A stretch of DNA of 64,000 nt from Bradyrhizobium erythrophlei (GCF_900129425.1 NZ_LT670817.1:8274001-8338000), one strand, 5' to 3'; shown: positions 37,092-45,723, counted from the first letter of the stretch. The notes: a model not told the origin generated them from the sequence alone. Numbers and translations: made by a program.

Positions 37092-38141
37092 ATGCGCGGC
37101 GTTGTATTCACGGGCGAACGCGGGCTGGAACTGATGGCGTTCCCCGACCCCACCCCGGATGCCCATGACGTCGTCATCGCGATGAAGGCGTCCGGCATGT
37201 GTGGCAGCGACCTGCATCAATACCGCCGCCCCAAAGGCCAGACCCAGGCGACCGGCATTCCGATGAAGGACGGTCCCGTGATCGCCGGGCACGAACCCTG
37301 TGGCGTCGTGGTCGCGGTCGGCTCCGCCGTCGAAGCCAGGGAAGCGCGTGTCGGCCAACGTGTGATGGTGCATCACTATCAGGGCTGCACCCAGTGCAAC
37401 CATTGCCGCTCCGGATGGCAGCAGCTCTGCCAGGAGGTGCCGGTCAAGGTCTACGGCAACAACGCCCATGGCGGCCACGCGCACTACTTGAAGGTGCCCG
37501 CCAACACGCTGGTGCCGTTGCCCGACGAATTGTCGTTCTCGGCCGGTGCCGCGATCGCCTGCGGCTCCGGGACCGCCTACAGCGCGCTGCGTCGGATGAA
37601 CCTTTCGGGCAACGACACGATCGCGATTTTCGGCCAGGGGCCGGTCGGGCTCGCCGCCACCCAATACGCCAAGGCGATGGGCGCGAAGGTGATCGCGCTC
37701 GACATCAGCCCACAGCGTTTGGAGCGCGCCAGGGCGTTCGGCGCCGACGACGTCATCAATCCCGGCTCGAACGATCCGGTCGCCGCGATTAGGGATATCA
37801 CCCACGGGCGTTATGCGGACCTGACGCTGGACACCTCGAGCAATCCGGATGCGCGGCTGAATGCGATCCGCTCCACCAAGGTGTGGGGCACGATGTGCTT
37901 CGTCGGCGAGGGCGGCGACGTCCATATCGACGTCAGCCCGCATTTGCTGCGCCGGCAATTGACGCTGGTGGCGTCGTGGACGTTCTCCAACATCATCCAG
38001 GCCGACTGCGCCCGATTCTCGGTCGAGCGCGGGATCGACGTCGACAAGCTCTTTACCCATCGCTGGAGCATCGATCAGGCGGAGGAAGCCTACAAACTGT
38101 TCGACAGGCAGGTCGACGGCAAGGGCGTGTTTTTGATGTGA
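37092..38141 (+). CDS. Zinc-dependent alcohol dehydrogenase (MDR family)
   Basis: A medium-chain dehydrogenase/reductase of 349 residues. Catalytic zinc ligands are in SGMCGSDLHQY and IAGHEPCGVV; the structural zinc loop CTQCNHCRSGWQQLC (near residues 101-115) is complete; the nucleotide-binding motif is FGQGPVGLAATQYAKAMGAK near 176, and the acid after it (ALDISPQR) suggests NAD. Substrate is not known. ATG 37092 has GGAGGA four bases upstream; a frame from 36999 lacks similarity. Followed by a family B repeat. Confidence 0.94.
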   Translation: MRGVVFTGERGLELMAFPDPTPDAHDVVIAMKASGMCGSDLHQYRRPKGQTQATGIPMKDGPVIAGHEPCGVVVAVGSAVEAREARVGQRVMVHHYQGCTQCNHCRSGWQQLCQEVPVKVYGNNAHGGHAHYLKVPANTLVPLPDELSFSAGAAIACGSGTAYSALRRMNLSGNDTIAIFGQGPVGLAATQYAKAMGAKVIALDISPQRLERARAFGADDVINPGSNDPVAAIRDITHGRYADLTLDTSSNPDARLNAIRSTKVWGTMCFVGEGGDVHIDVSPHLLRRQLTLVASWTFSNIIQADCARFSVERGIDVDKLFTHRWSIDQAEEAYKLFDRQVDGKGVFLM

Positions 38142-38152
38142 CGACGCCAGTC

Positions 38153-38246
38153 GTCATTCCGGGGCGCGAGTAAAACGAGCGAACCCGGAATCCAGAAGTC
38201 ACTAGCGCGAGATTCCGGGTTCGCGCTTCGCGCGCCCCGGAATGAC
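38153..38246. repeat. Multi-stem palindromic repeat, family B copy 6
   Basis: GTCATTCCGGGGCGCGAG to GCGCCCCGGAATGAC; the central stem is altered (GGAATCCAGAAGTCACTAGC region), so this copy is diverged inside. Ends 23 bases before the next gene. Confidence 0.85.
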
Positions 38247-38268
38247 AGGAAACAGGGAGCACCAACCA

Positions 38269-38643
38269 ATGAGTCATGACCGATCGACCGTCGAAGCCGT
38301 GGTCCAGCATTATTTCGACGGGCTCTACGAGGGCGATGCCGACAAATTGGGCGCCATTTTCCATCCCTCTGCCGACCTGCGGTGGGTGGAAAAGGGCGAG
38401 CTGAAGGTCCTCACGGTACCGAACTGGATGGGCTGGGTCAGAAAACGGCCCTCCGCCAAATCCGAGGGCAAGCCGCGCGAGGACTTCATCGTCACCATCG
38501 ACCGCTCCGACGAATCCACCGCCTTCATCAAGGTGCGCTGCCAGTTGCCGCCGCGCTACTTCACCGACTATCTGGTGGCGATGAAACTCAAAGACGGCTG
38601 GCAAATCGTCTCGAAGTCATACCGCTACGATCTTAGGGAATAG
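38269..38643 (+). CDS. Nuclear transport factor 2 / SnoaL-like family protein
   Basis: A 124-residue single-domain protein of the NTF2-like fold, closest in my reading to the lumazine-binding-like branch: VEAVVQHYFDGLYEGDADKL at the start, IFHPSADLRWVEKGEL, then TAFIKVRCQLPPRYFTDYLV and LKDGWQIVSKSYRYD at the end. Members are small enzymes or ligand carriers with a cone-shaped cavity; function here unknown. ATG 38269 is chosen because the nine codons before it lie in repeat DNA. The Na+/H+ antiporter gene follows after 71 bases. Confidence 0.88.
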   Translation: MSHDRSTVEAVVQHYFDGLYEGDADKLGAIFHPSADLRWVEKGELKVLTVPNWMGWVRKRPSAKSEGKPREDFIVTIDRSDESTAFIKVRCQLPPRYFTDYLVAMKLKDGWQIVSKSYRYDLRE

Positions 38644-38714
38644 CCACGGCAATTCCGCGGCATTGACGTTGCCGCCGGTCCGGGCAAATTGGCCCGGCAC
38701 AGGAATTCGACATC

Positions 38715-40322
38715 GTGGAAGCCACGTTCCAGATCTTTCTGATTTTGCTGGCGGTGCTGGCGGGAACCGCCCTGCTGGCGCGGCGGATCAGCGTCGCCCC
38801 GGCGATCCTGTTGCTGCTGACCGGCATCGTCCTCGCCTTCGTGCCGGGAATGCCGTCGCTGGAATTGCCGCCGGAACTGGTGCTGCTGCTGGTTTTGCCG
38901 CCGCTGATCTATTCGGCCAGCGTCGCCATGAGCTGGCGCGAATTCAAAAAGAACCTGCGCCCGATCATCCTGCTGGCGGTCGGCTGCGTGATTTTTACGG
39001 CGTTCGCGGTCGCCGCCGCGACACATTACCTGATCGGGCTGCCGTGGACCGTCGGCTTTTTGCTCGGCGCCATTGTCGCGCCTCCGGACGTGGTGGCGCC
39101 GCTGGCGATTGCGCGCAAGCTCGGCCTGCCGCGTCGTATCCTCGTCGTGCTCGAGGGCGAGGGACTGGCGAACGACGCCACCGCGCTGATTCTTTATCGC
39201 TTCGCGTTGGTGGCGATTTCGACCGGCATGCTCTCGCTGCCGAAGGCGGCGGGCACGTTCGTCGCCATCGTCGCCGGCGAGATGCTGTTCGGCGCGGCCG
39301 TCGGCTGGCTCAGCTTGCGGGCGCGCCACCGCGCGCGGGATCCGCAGATCGAGATCACGCTGTCGCTGATTACGCCCTACATCGCCTACTGGATCCCCCA
39401 GCATTTCGGCGGCTCCGGGGTGATCGCGACCGTCGCCTGCGGGCTCTATATGAGTTGGAACGGGCCGCTGCTGATTTCTTCGGCGACGCGGCTGCAGGGC
39501 ATCTTCTTCTGGGACCTCGTGATCTTTCTGATCGAGGGCCTGCTGTTCCTGCTGACCGGCTTCCAGATTCGCTCGCTATTCGAGGCATCGAAGGCGTTTC
39601 CGCTGCACAACATCCTGTTCGCGATCGCGCTGGTCACCGTGATCATCATCGTGGCGCGCTTCGCCTGGGCGTTTCCCGCCACCTACCTGCCGCGGCTGTT
39701 GAGCAAGCGGCTGCGCGAACGCGATCCGGCGCCGCCGTGGCAGTGGACCTTCGTGCTCGCCTTCACCGGCGTGCGCGGCGCGGTTTCGCTGGCCGCGGCG
39801 CTGGCGCTGCCGTTCGCGCTGCCGGACGGCGAGGCCTTTCCATACCGCGACCTGATTCTGTTCGTCAGCTTCGGCGTCATTTTCATCACCCTGGTCGGAC
39901 TCGGGCTCGGTCTGCCGTCGGTGGTCCGCGCGCTCGGCATGGCGCAAGCCGGCCGCGCCGAACATCTGGCGGAACACGAGTCGGAAATCGCGGCGCGGCG
40001 CGAGGCGCTCGGCGTGGCGCTGAAGTCGCTCGATGCCATCACCAGCGACCGCGAATTGTCCGACGAAGTGGTCAGGCTGCTGCGGGCGCGGCATGAGACC
40101 CGGATCAACCAGCTACCGGATTCGCTTAATCCGTATGCGGACGATGTCTCCGCGGCGGGCATTGACCTGACGCGGGAACTGATCGCGTCGGAGCGGAAAT
40201 TCATTCACATGCTGCTGCGCGACGGCAAGATCACCGACGAGGTCAGGCGGCGGATCGAACGCGACCTCGATCTGGAGGAAGCAAGCCTCGCCAACCGCGA
40301 ATATCGCAAGGTGCCGCTGTAA
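38715..40322 (+). CDS. Na+/H+ antiporter (CPA1 family)
   Basis: A 535-residue cation/proton antiporter of the CPA1 NhaP/NHE type. Twelve or so hydrophobic segments fill residues 1-410; key features are VGFLLGAIVAPPDVVAPLAI (the ion-binding PPD region), VVLEGEGLANDATALILYRF (the ND acid pair) and TGVRGAVSLAAALALP. The last 120 residues are hydrophilic and helical (EHESEIAARREALGVAL), a regulatory tail. The start is GTG at 38715. Ion specificity cannot be fixed by sequence alone. Confidence 0.95.
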   Translation: MEATFQIFLILLAVLAGTALLARRISVAPAILLLLTGIVLAFVPGMPSLELPPELVLLLVLPPLIYSASVAMSWREFKKNLRPIILLAVGCVIFTAFAVAAATHYLIGLPWTVGFLLGAIVAPPDVVAPLAIARKLGLPRRILVVLEGEGLANDATALILYRFALVAISTGMLSLPKAAGTFVAIVAGEMLFGAAVGWLSLRARHRARDPQIEITLSLITPYIAYWIPQHFGGSGVIATVACGLYMSWNGPLLISSATRLQGIFFWDLVIFLIEGLLFLLTGFQIRSLFEASKAFPLHNILFAIALVTVIIIVARFAWAFPATYLPRLLSKRLRERDPAPPWQWTFVLAFTGVRGAVSLAAALALPFALPDGEAFPYRDLILFVSFGVIFITLVGLGLGLPSVVRALGMAQAGRAEHLAEHESEIAARREALGVALKSLDAITSDRELSDEVVRLLRARHETRINQLPDSLNPYADDVSAAGIDLTRELIASERKFIHMLLRDGKITDEVRRRIERDLDLEEASLANREYRKVPL

Positions 40323-40357
40323 AGAAAGACTTGCGAGCGCGAATGCACCCACACGGG

Positions 40358-40474
40358 TCGTCCCGGCGAACGCCGGGACCCATATGCCGTGCCCTCTCGA
40401 TCAAGCATGGAGGCAGACGCCTTCGGTAACAACTCACGCCGGTGGTTATGGGTTCCTGCGTTCGCAGGGACGAC
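40358..40474. repeat. Palindromic repeat, family C copy 3
   Basis: GTCGTCCCGGCGAACGCCGG at the left and CCTGCGTTCGCAGGGACGAC at the right, with CCCATA / TATGGG inner arms. It sits between convergent genes. Confidence 0.85.
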
Positions 40475-40494
40475 CCGCGATAAAAATAAGGCCC

Positions 40495-41832
40495 CTACTC
40501 CGCCGCCGCATTCCGCCGCCGCCCGACGAACCCCGTCGCGTCGCCGAACCGCTCCACCATGACCGCCGGTAAATCCTTTTCCCGGTGCGTCACGCAGGCG
40601 CCGGAGCGCACGGTGTAGCGGTCCTGATGTGCCAAGTGCGAAGGCGCGTGGCCCTGCTGCAGCGCGCGGGCGCAGTCCATCACCAGTTTGCGGAAGTGCA
40701 TGATGCCGAGATCGGTCGGCCCGAGATGTTCGCGGCTGCGGTCGGCGATCGGCCCCTGGCTGTCCTGCACCGCGGCGTCCTGTTCGGACACGCCCTTGAT
40801 GCCGGTATAGCTTTTGGTCTTCTGCAGCTTTCGGTCGATCAGATAGTCGTTGGCCTTGTTTCGCAGCGGTACGTAATTTTCGTCGACCTCCGAGATCACG
40901 CCGTTGCCGCGGTCGTACGCATCGCGCTCGGCTTGCGTCAGCGGCCGCTCCGGATTCCAGGCATAGGTGTAGATCCAGCATTTGGTATCCGTGACCGGAA
41001 TGAAACTCTGGCCGAAAATGCTCTCGCCCGGCATCGCGCTCGGCGCATAGGCATGCACCGGCATCAGGTATTGGGCGATGCGCCAATAGATGTTGTCGCT
41101 GTCGGTGAGCCGGCCGCCCGCGATGGTCAGGCCAGCGTCATGCGGATTGATTTTGATCACCGGACGCGGGTCCTCGGCGATCCAGCGCATGTGATCGACG
41201 TTCATGCGCGCGATCGGATTGACGAAGTGCTTTTTGATATCGAGCACCTCGTCCTCGTCCTTGTCGAAGCTCAGGTGCGCGAAGGTGAAATGCGCGGTGT
41301 CGATGGAGCCTTCCAGCGCCTGCACCCAGTTGCAGTCCTGCCACTTCTTGGAGACGTAGCGGTGCGAGGCCGGCACCAGCGCCATCTCCAGGTCAGGCAA
41401 TTCCGGTACTGCTTCAGCGGGACCCATATAGGCCCAGATCATGTCGCCCCATTCGCGCACCGGATAGGATTTGATCCGGATCAGGTCCTTGGCATTGAGG
41501 TCGGGATAGGAGGTCGGCATGTCGACGCAAGCGCCGTCGGTGTCGAATTTCCAGCCGTGATAGACGCAGCGGATGCCGCATTCCTCAACGCGGCCGAGCC
41601 AGAGATTGGCGCCGCGGTGCGGACAATATTGATCGATCACGCCGACCACGCCGCGCGAATCGCGGAACGCCAGCAACTCCTCGCCCATCACGACGATCTT
41701 CTTCGGCGGCCCGTCGGCATCCGGCAGTTCCTCTGACAGCAAGACCGGCAGCCAGAACCGGCGCAGCAGTTCGCCCATCGGCGTGCCCGAACCGCTTTCG
41801 GTCAGGAACTTGTTGTCCTCGGCGCGGAGCAT
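40495..41832 (-). CDS. Rieske aromatic ring-hydroxylating dioxygenase, alpha subunit-like
   Basis: A 445-residue Rieske non-haem iron oxygenase. The 2Fe-2S motif is DQYCPHRGANLWLG with CVYHGWKFD (about residues 70-100). The mononuclear iron site is EGSIDTAHFTFAH (His and His, with the bridging Asp). The size and the N-terminal LTESGSGTPMGELLRRFWLP place it with phthalate 4,5-dioxygenase-like one-component oxygenases. No ferredoxin reductase or beta subunit is adjacent. ATG 41832 has GGAGGA upstream. It is followed on the same strand side by a TauD-like gene upstream; the substrate is unknown. Confidence 0.92.
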   Translation of the reverse strand: MLRAEDNKFLTESGSGTPMGELLRRFWLPVLLSEELPDADGPPKKIVVMGEELLAFRDSRGVVGVIDQYCPHRGANLWLGRVEECGIRCVYHGWKFDTDGACVDMPTSYPDLNAKDLIRIKSYPVREWGDMIWAYMGPAEAVPELPDLEMALVPASHRYVSKKWQDCNWVQALEGSIDTAHFTFAHLSFDKDEDEVLDIKKHFVNPIARMNVDHMRWIAEDPRPVIKINPHDAGLTIAGGRLTDSDNIYWRIAQYLMPVHAYAPSAMPGESIFGQSFIPVTDTKCWIYTYAWNPERPLTQAERDAYDRGNGVISEVDENYVPLRNKANDYLIDRKLQKTKSYTGIKGVSEQDAAVQDSQGPIADRSREHLGPTDLGIMHFRKLVMDCARALQQGHAPSHLAHQDRYTVRSGACVTHREKDLPAVMVERFGDATGFVGRRRNAAAE

Positions 41833-41903
41833 GGGTTTCCTCCGGGATTCGTTATTGCTTTGGCCCAAGCTTGGCGCAGGCGGAGAGGGCCGTCAACGCG
41901 GGC

Positions 41904-41983
41904 TGTAGGGTGGGTTAGGCGAAGCCCTAACCCGCCGATTTCACGGGGCGCGGTGGGTTACGCCTTCGGCTAACCCACCCTAC
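41904..41983. repeat. Palindromic repeat with TAGGGTGGGTTA arms
   Basis: GTAGGGTGGGTTAGGCGAAG at the left and CTTCGGCTAACCCACCCTAC at the right, with a second internal GGGTTA / TAACCC pair. It lies between the Rieske and TauD-like genes. Confidence 0.85.
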
Positions 41984-41995
41984 ACTTTACGCCCT

Positions 41996-42892
41996 TCACA
42001 CCGGCCGCTCGCCCTTTACCGTCACGCGGGTGCCGGCGCGGGTGTGCGGCCAGTAATCCCACAGCGCGCGGTGCTGGGCGCAGCGATTGTCCCAGAACGC
42101 AATCGCGTTCTCGCTCCAGCGGAAGCGGCACTGGAACAGTGGATTTTCCATGTGCTGGTAAAGATATTTCAGGATCGCGGCGCTCTCGTCCTGGGGTACG
42201 CCGACGATGTGGCGGGTGAAGCCGCTATTGACATAGAGCGCCTTTTTGCCGGTCACGGGGTGCGTGCGCACCACGGGATGTTCGGCGCGCGGATAGGCCG
42301 GCCGGTCGGCCACGCCATAATTGGCGTAGAGCCCGCGGTAGATCGGCTCGCCATCATGCAGCGCGGTGAGCCCGTCGAGATAGGCCTTCATCCGCTCCGA
42401 CAGCGATTCGTAAGCCGCATACATGTTGGCAAACAGCGTATCGCCGCCGCTCGGCGGGCACTGCTTGATGTGGAGAATCGAGCCCATCGGCGGCTCGACG
42501 TCGCAGGAGACGTCGGTATGCCAGCCCTCGCCGTTGACGCGCGGTGAATCCTTGTCGGCATAGATCTTCATCAGCGCCGGATCGTCGCCCTCGTGGGGCG
42601 CGGCGGGATGGATGTGCAGTTCGCCGAACTTGCGCCCGAAGGCGAGATGCTGCTGCGGCGTGATGTGCTGGTCGCGGAAGAAGATCACGAGATTTTCGGC
42701 GAGCGCGCGATGGATCTCGTCGATCTGACGGTTCGAGCGCGCCTCGTCCGAAACCAGCCTGCCGATATCGACGCCCGAGATCTCCGCGCCGATGATCGGG
42801 GTCAGCTTCTCGACGCCGATGGTTTCATAAGGCTCGGTGCTGTCGGCGGTGTGCCGATAGCGGGGGCCTTGCTTGCTGGCGAGCGAAGACAT
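41996..42892 (-). CDS. TauD/TfdA family Fe(II)/2-oxoglutarate dioxygenase
   Basis: A 298-residue 2-oxoglutarate-dependent dioxygenase. The iron ligands are the His and Asp of GWHTDVSCD (about residue 120) and the distal His in NRCAQHRALWDYWPH near 274; the 2-oxoglutarate-binding Arg is in the following RAGTRVTVKG. Typical substrates are taurine, alkyl sulfates or 2,4-D-like ethers; which one applies is unknown. ATG 42892 has GGGAG eight bases upstream. Same strand as the Rieske gene, separated by a palindromic repeat. A sulfonate-type ABC transporter lies 17 kb away, but no operon link exists. Confidence 0.93.
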   Translation of the reverse strand: MSSLASKQGPRYRHTADSTEPYETIGVEKLTPIIGAEISGVDIGRLVSDEARSNRQIDEIHRALAENLVIFFRDQHITPQQHLAFGRKFGELHIHPAAPHEGDDPALMKIYADKDSPRVNGEGWHTDVSCDVEPPMGSILHIKQCPPSGGDTLFANMYAAYESLSERMKAYLDGLTALHDGEPIYRGLYANYGVADRPAYPRAEHPVVRTHPVTGKKALYVNSGFTRHIVGVPQDESAAILKYLYQHMENPLFQCRFRWSENAIAFWDNRCAQHRALWDYWPHTRAGTRVTVKGERPV

Positions 42893-42928
42893 GCGCGTTC
42901 TCCCGATCATTCTTGATTGGGATCATCG

Positions 42929-43015
42929 TAGCCCGGATGGAGCGAAGCGCAATCCGGGAAAGATCGTTCGACGAGAGGGAAAGCCCGGATTTCGCTTGCG
43001 CTCCATCCGGACTAC
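42929..43015. repeat. Palindromic repeat, GTAGCCCGGATGGAGCGAAG family
   Basis: GTAGCCCGGATGGAGCGAAG at the left and CTCCATCCGGACTAC at the right, with GCAATCCGGG / CCCGGATTTCGC inside. Confidence 0.85.
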
Positions 43016-43028
43016 GACGGTGCCAGAC

Positions 43029-43165
43029 CCTCATGGTGAGGAGCGCGTCGGAGTTTATCATCGGGCCGCGCTTCGCGCGGACCCGTTGGCGCGCTCTCGA
43101 ACCATGAGAGCGCCGATGCATCCATCCTTCGAGGCGCGCGCGGGAGCGCGCTCCTCAGGATGAGG
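43029..43165. repeat. Bipartite palindromic repeat, family A copy 3
   Basis: CCTCATGGTGAGGAGCGCG to CGCGCTCCTCAGGATGAGG with CTCTCGAACCATGAGAG in the middle. The central GCGTCGGAGTTTATCATCGG stretch is shared in reverse by the copy at 57539. Confidence 0.85.
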
Positions 43166-43183
43166 ACCTGCGATTGCAGCGCC

Positions 43184-44476
43184 CTACTCCGCCGCCGTCA
43201 CCGCTTCAGCAGGAACCGCCGCGCCCGCGCCGTAGCGCTGGTCGATATAGTCGATCACCATCGCCTTGAATTCGGTGGCGATGTTGGGGCCGCGCAAGGT
43301 GCGGAATTTCTTGCCGTCGACGAACACCGGCGCCGCCGGGGTTTCGCCGGTGCCGGGCAGGGAGATGCCGATATCGGCATGCTTGGATTCGCCGGGACCG
43401 TTGACGATGCAGCCCATGATCGCGACGTTGAGCTCCTCGACGCCGGGATAGCGCGTCTTCCACGCCGGCATCTCGTCGCGGATGAAATCCTGGATCGAGC
43501 GCGCCAGTTCCTGGAAGGTGGTCGAGGTGGTGCGGCCGCAGCCCGGACAGGCCGCGACCAGCGGCACGAAGGTGCGGAAGCCCATGGTCTGCAGCAGTTC
43601 CTGCGCGACCTGCACCTCCAGGGTGCGATCGCCGCCCGGCTCCGGCGTCAGTGAAATCCGGATGGTGTCGCCGATGCCGTCCTGCAGCAAAATGCCGAGC
43701 GCGGCGGATGAAGCGACGATGCCCTTCGATCCCATGCCGGCTTCGGTGAGGCCGAGATGGATGGCGTAATCCGAACGTTCGGCGAGGGTCTGGTAAACCG
43801 CGATCAGGTCCTGCACCGCAGAAACCTTGGCGGACAGGATCATCCTGTTCTTGGGCATGCCGAGTTCCTGGGCCCGCGCCGCCGACAGTAGCGCCGACTG
43901 CACCATCGCCTCGCGGGTCACCGCCCGTACATCCTTCGGTTCTGCAAGCTTCGCGTTTTCGTCCATCAGCCTGGTCAGCAGTTCCTGATCCAGCGAACCC
44001 CAATTGGCGCCGATCCGCACCGGCTTGTTGTTCTTGTTCGCGATCTCGATGATGTCGGCGAATTGCGTGTCGCGCTTGTTCTTGAAACCGACATTGCCGG
44101 GATTGATGCGATATTTGTCGAGCGCCTCGGCGCATGCCGGATACTCCGCCAGCAGCTTGTGGCCGATATAATGGAAATCGCCAATCAAGGGCGTGGTGAT
44201 GCCGCGCTTGCGCAATTCGTCGCGGATATGCGGCACGGCGGCCGCCGCTTCGTCACGGTCGACCGTGATCCGCACCAACTCGGAGCCGGCGCGCGCCAAA
44301 GCTGCGACCTGCGCCACGGTTCCCGCGACATCGGCTGTGTCGGTGTTGGTCATCGACTGCACCACGATCGGCGCGCCCCCGCCGACGGCGACATTGCCGA
44401 CCATGACCTGGGTGGTTTGATGCCGGGCCTTGGGACCGGCGACGTCGTTCTGGGGTGGTTTGACTGGCTTGTTCAT
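43184..44476 (-). CDS. ispG: 4-hydroxy-3-methylbut-2-enyl diphosphate synthase (flavodoxin) IspG
   Basis: IspG (GcpE) is the iron-sulfur enzyme that converts methylerythritol cyclodiphosphate to HMBPP, the sixth step of the MEP isoprenoid pathway. The 430-residue protein has VGNVAVGGGAPIVVQSMTNT near 27, YRINPGNVG, IGANWGSLDQELL, TEAGMGSKGIVASSAALG, and the cluster ligands in CPGCGRTTSTTFQ, with VAIMGCIVNGPGESKHADIG near the end. ATG 44476 (MNKPVKPPQND) is preferred over a TTG three codons upstream. Left neighbour of the AbiEii-type module. Confidence 0.97.
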   Translation of the reverse strand: MNKPVKPPQNDVAGPKARHQTTQVMVGNVAVGGGAPIVVQSMTNTDTADVAGTVAQVAALARAGSELVRITVDRDEAAAAVPHIRDELRKRGITTPLIGDFHYIGHKLLAEYPACAEALDKYRINPGNVGFKNKRDTQFADIIEIANKNNKPVRIGANWGSLDQELLTRLMDENAKLAEPKDVRAVTREAMVQSALLSAARAQELGMPKNRMILSAKVSAVQDLIAVYQTLAERSDYAIHLGLTEAGMGSKGIVASSAALGILLQDGIGDTIRISLTPEPGGDRTLEVQVAQELLQTMGFRTFVPLVAACPGCGRTTSTTFQELARSIQDFIRDEMPAWKTRYPGVEELNVAIMGCIVNGPGESKHADIGISLPGTGETPAAPVFVDGKKFRTLRGPNIATEFKAMVIDYIDQRYGAGAAVPAEAVTAAE

Positions 44477-44551
44477 GGGTCTCAAGTATCAGGTTTTTGT
44501 GACGTTCAGCAATGGATCAATCGGAACACGGAGCCGTGGTGCTGCGGCGTC

Positions 44552-44628
44552 CATGCATGATCAAATAGCTAGCCACCACGCCAAACAAAGGGTTGATAAG
44601 GATAAAAGCCGACAATTTGCTGGCGGAA
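44552..44628 (-). pseudogene. Fragment of DMT transporter gene (left copy of 77-bp direct repeat)
   Basis: 77 bases matching 45846-45922 at 73 positions by my count, in the same orientation. On the minus strand it still reads in the transporter frame (SKLSAF, then NPLFGVVASYLIMH) before running into unrelated codons and a stop. It is isolated from any transporter gene and lies upstream of the two-gene module. Confidence 0.85.
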
Positions 44629-44717
44629 ACCGGCCATTGCCGAACGTTTCCGTTCTTTGTTAAGATACTGAGAAATAGACGATTTTTTCATTTGCCCGCA
44701 GGACTTCGAACATTCCG

Positions 44718-44746
44718 TTGACAGAGGGTCAAATGAACCCGATCTA
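44718..44746 (+). promoter_or_regulatory. Possible sigma-70-type promoter for the AbiEii module
   Basis: TTGACA at 44718-44723, a 17-base spacer, and GATCTA at 44741-44746. The -35 box is perfect and the -10 box weak. It lies 38 bases before the first start codon, in AT-rich DNA. Confidence 0.4.
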
Positions 44747-44783
44747 AAAGAAACGAAGAGATCATCCGACGGTAGTGACGCAG

Positions 44784-45041
44784 ATGAGTCCCGCACTTGT
44801 TTTAACAACGGTAAATGCGCCGTATAGCAAAAAGCTAACCGCGCCGGAGCTTGCTCATTGTTTGCTGGACGCGGCTGCCGCGAAGGCCGTGCCAGGCCAT
44901 ATGTCGTCGTTCTTCGGTGAGGTCAAACCGGCCCTGCAGGTCGGTTTTGCCGCCATGTTCAATATCACCGAACCCCAGCTTTCAGCCGCCGCGAAGGCCT
45001 TCGCGATGTATTCGGGGGAAAGCTACCCGCTCGCCGCTTGA
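44784..45041 (+). CDS. Small protein upstream of AbiEii-type gene, candidate antitoxin
   Basis: An 85-residue protein that I do not recognise. It begins MSPALVLTTVNAPYSKKLTA, continues with a helical ELAHCLLDAAAAKAV, and ends FAMYSGESYPLAA. It has no helix-turn-helix or ribbon-helix-helix signature and is far shorter than AbiEi antitoxins. Its stop overlaps the next start codon as TTGA, a sign of tight translational coupling. A GTG three codons upstream (44775) is an alternative start; neither has a strong ribosome-binding site. Position and coupling suggest it is the partner, perhaps antitoxin, of the nucleotidyltransferase. That role is inference. Confidence 0.72.
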   Translation: MSPALVLTTVNAPYSKKLTAPELAHCLLDAAAAKAVPGHMSSFFGEVKPALQVGFAAMFNITEPQLSAAAKAFAMYSGESYPLAA

Positions 45042-45700
45042 GTTCCCCCGGCGGACAGGCGGATTGGGCGCGGCTATTCCGGATCGCGCGCGCACTCATT
45101 CGACAAGTTAATTCAGATCAACCCATTATTGATTATTGGACGCTTGGCGGGGGCACGGCGATGATGCTCCAGATCGATCATCGCGAGAGTCACGACGTCG
45201 ACATTTTTCTGTCCGATCCACAGTTGCTTGCATTCCTTGATCCTCAAAAACGCGATTTCAAATTTGAGATTTGGCCGACCGCTTATGATGGCGACGGCGC
45301 AAGCTTTCAGAAATTGGCGTTCAAGGACGTCGGAGAGATCGATTTTATTGTCGGACACGCAATGACCTCATCTCCGCCGATACAGACCGTCATTGAAGGC
45401 GAAGCAACCCTGCTGGAAACCATTCCAGAGATCATTGCCAAAAAGATTTATTATCGGGGATCCAGCATAAAGCCGCGGGATATTTTCGATATCGCCGCGG
45501 CGGCCGAAAAGCACACAGACTCGGTCATCGCCGCGCTTCGATCCTATCGCGCCGAAGTTCAAACCACGCTTGACGTGATCGATAAACTTAATCCAGCGTT
45601 CGTGAACAGCGCGATTGCCCAATTGTCCATCAAGGACCAATTCCGTTCCTTGGCCAGAACAGCACTGCAGCAAGCCAAAGATCTTCTTCGAGCTGTCTGA
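45038..45700 (+). CDS. Nucleotidyltransferase, AbiEii/AbiGii toxin family
   Basis: A 220-residue DNA-polymerase-beta-type nucleotidyltransferase of the AbiEii family, known as the toxin of type IV toxin-antitoxin and phage-abortive systems. Motifs: WTLGGGTAMML (residues 35-43), HRESHDVDIFL with metal-binding Asp53 and Asp55, the third acid Asp102 in GEIDFIVG, and EIIAKKIYYRG...KPRDIFDIA with Lys135/Lys136 and Asp148. The catalytic set looks intact. The start is TTG at 45038, coupled to the preceding gene; no other start precedes the conserved core. Codon use and GC are lower than the neighbours, suggesting acquisition. Target nucleic acid or protein unknown. Confidence 0.85.
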   Translation: MSSPGGQADWARLFRIARALIRQVNSDQPIIDYWTLGGGTAMMLQIDHRESHDVDIFLSDPQLLAFLDPQKRDFKFEIWPTAYDGDGASFQKLAFKDVGEIDFIVGHAMTSSPPIQTVIEGEATLLETIPEIIAKKIYYRGSSIKPRDIFDIAAAAEKHTDSVIAALRSYRAEVQTTLDVIDKLNPAFVNSAIAQLSIKDQFRSLARTALQQAKDLLRAV

Positions 45701-45723
45701 TTGTATGACAGGACGACCTGGGT

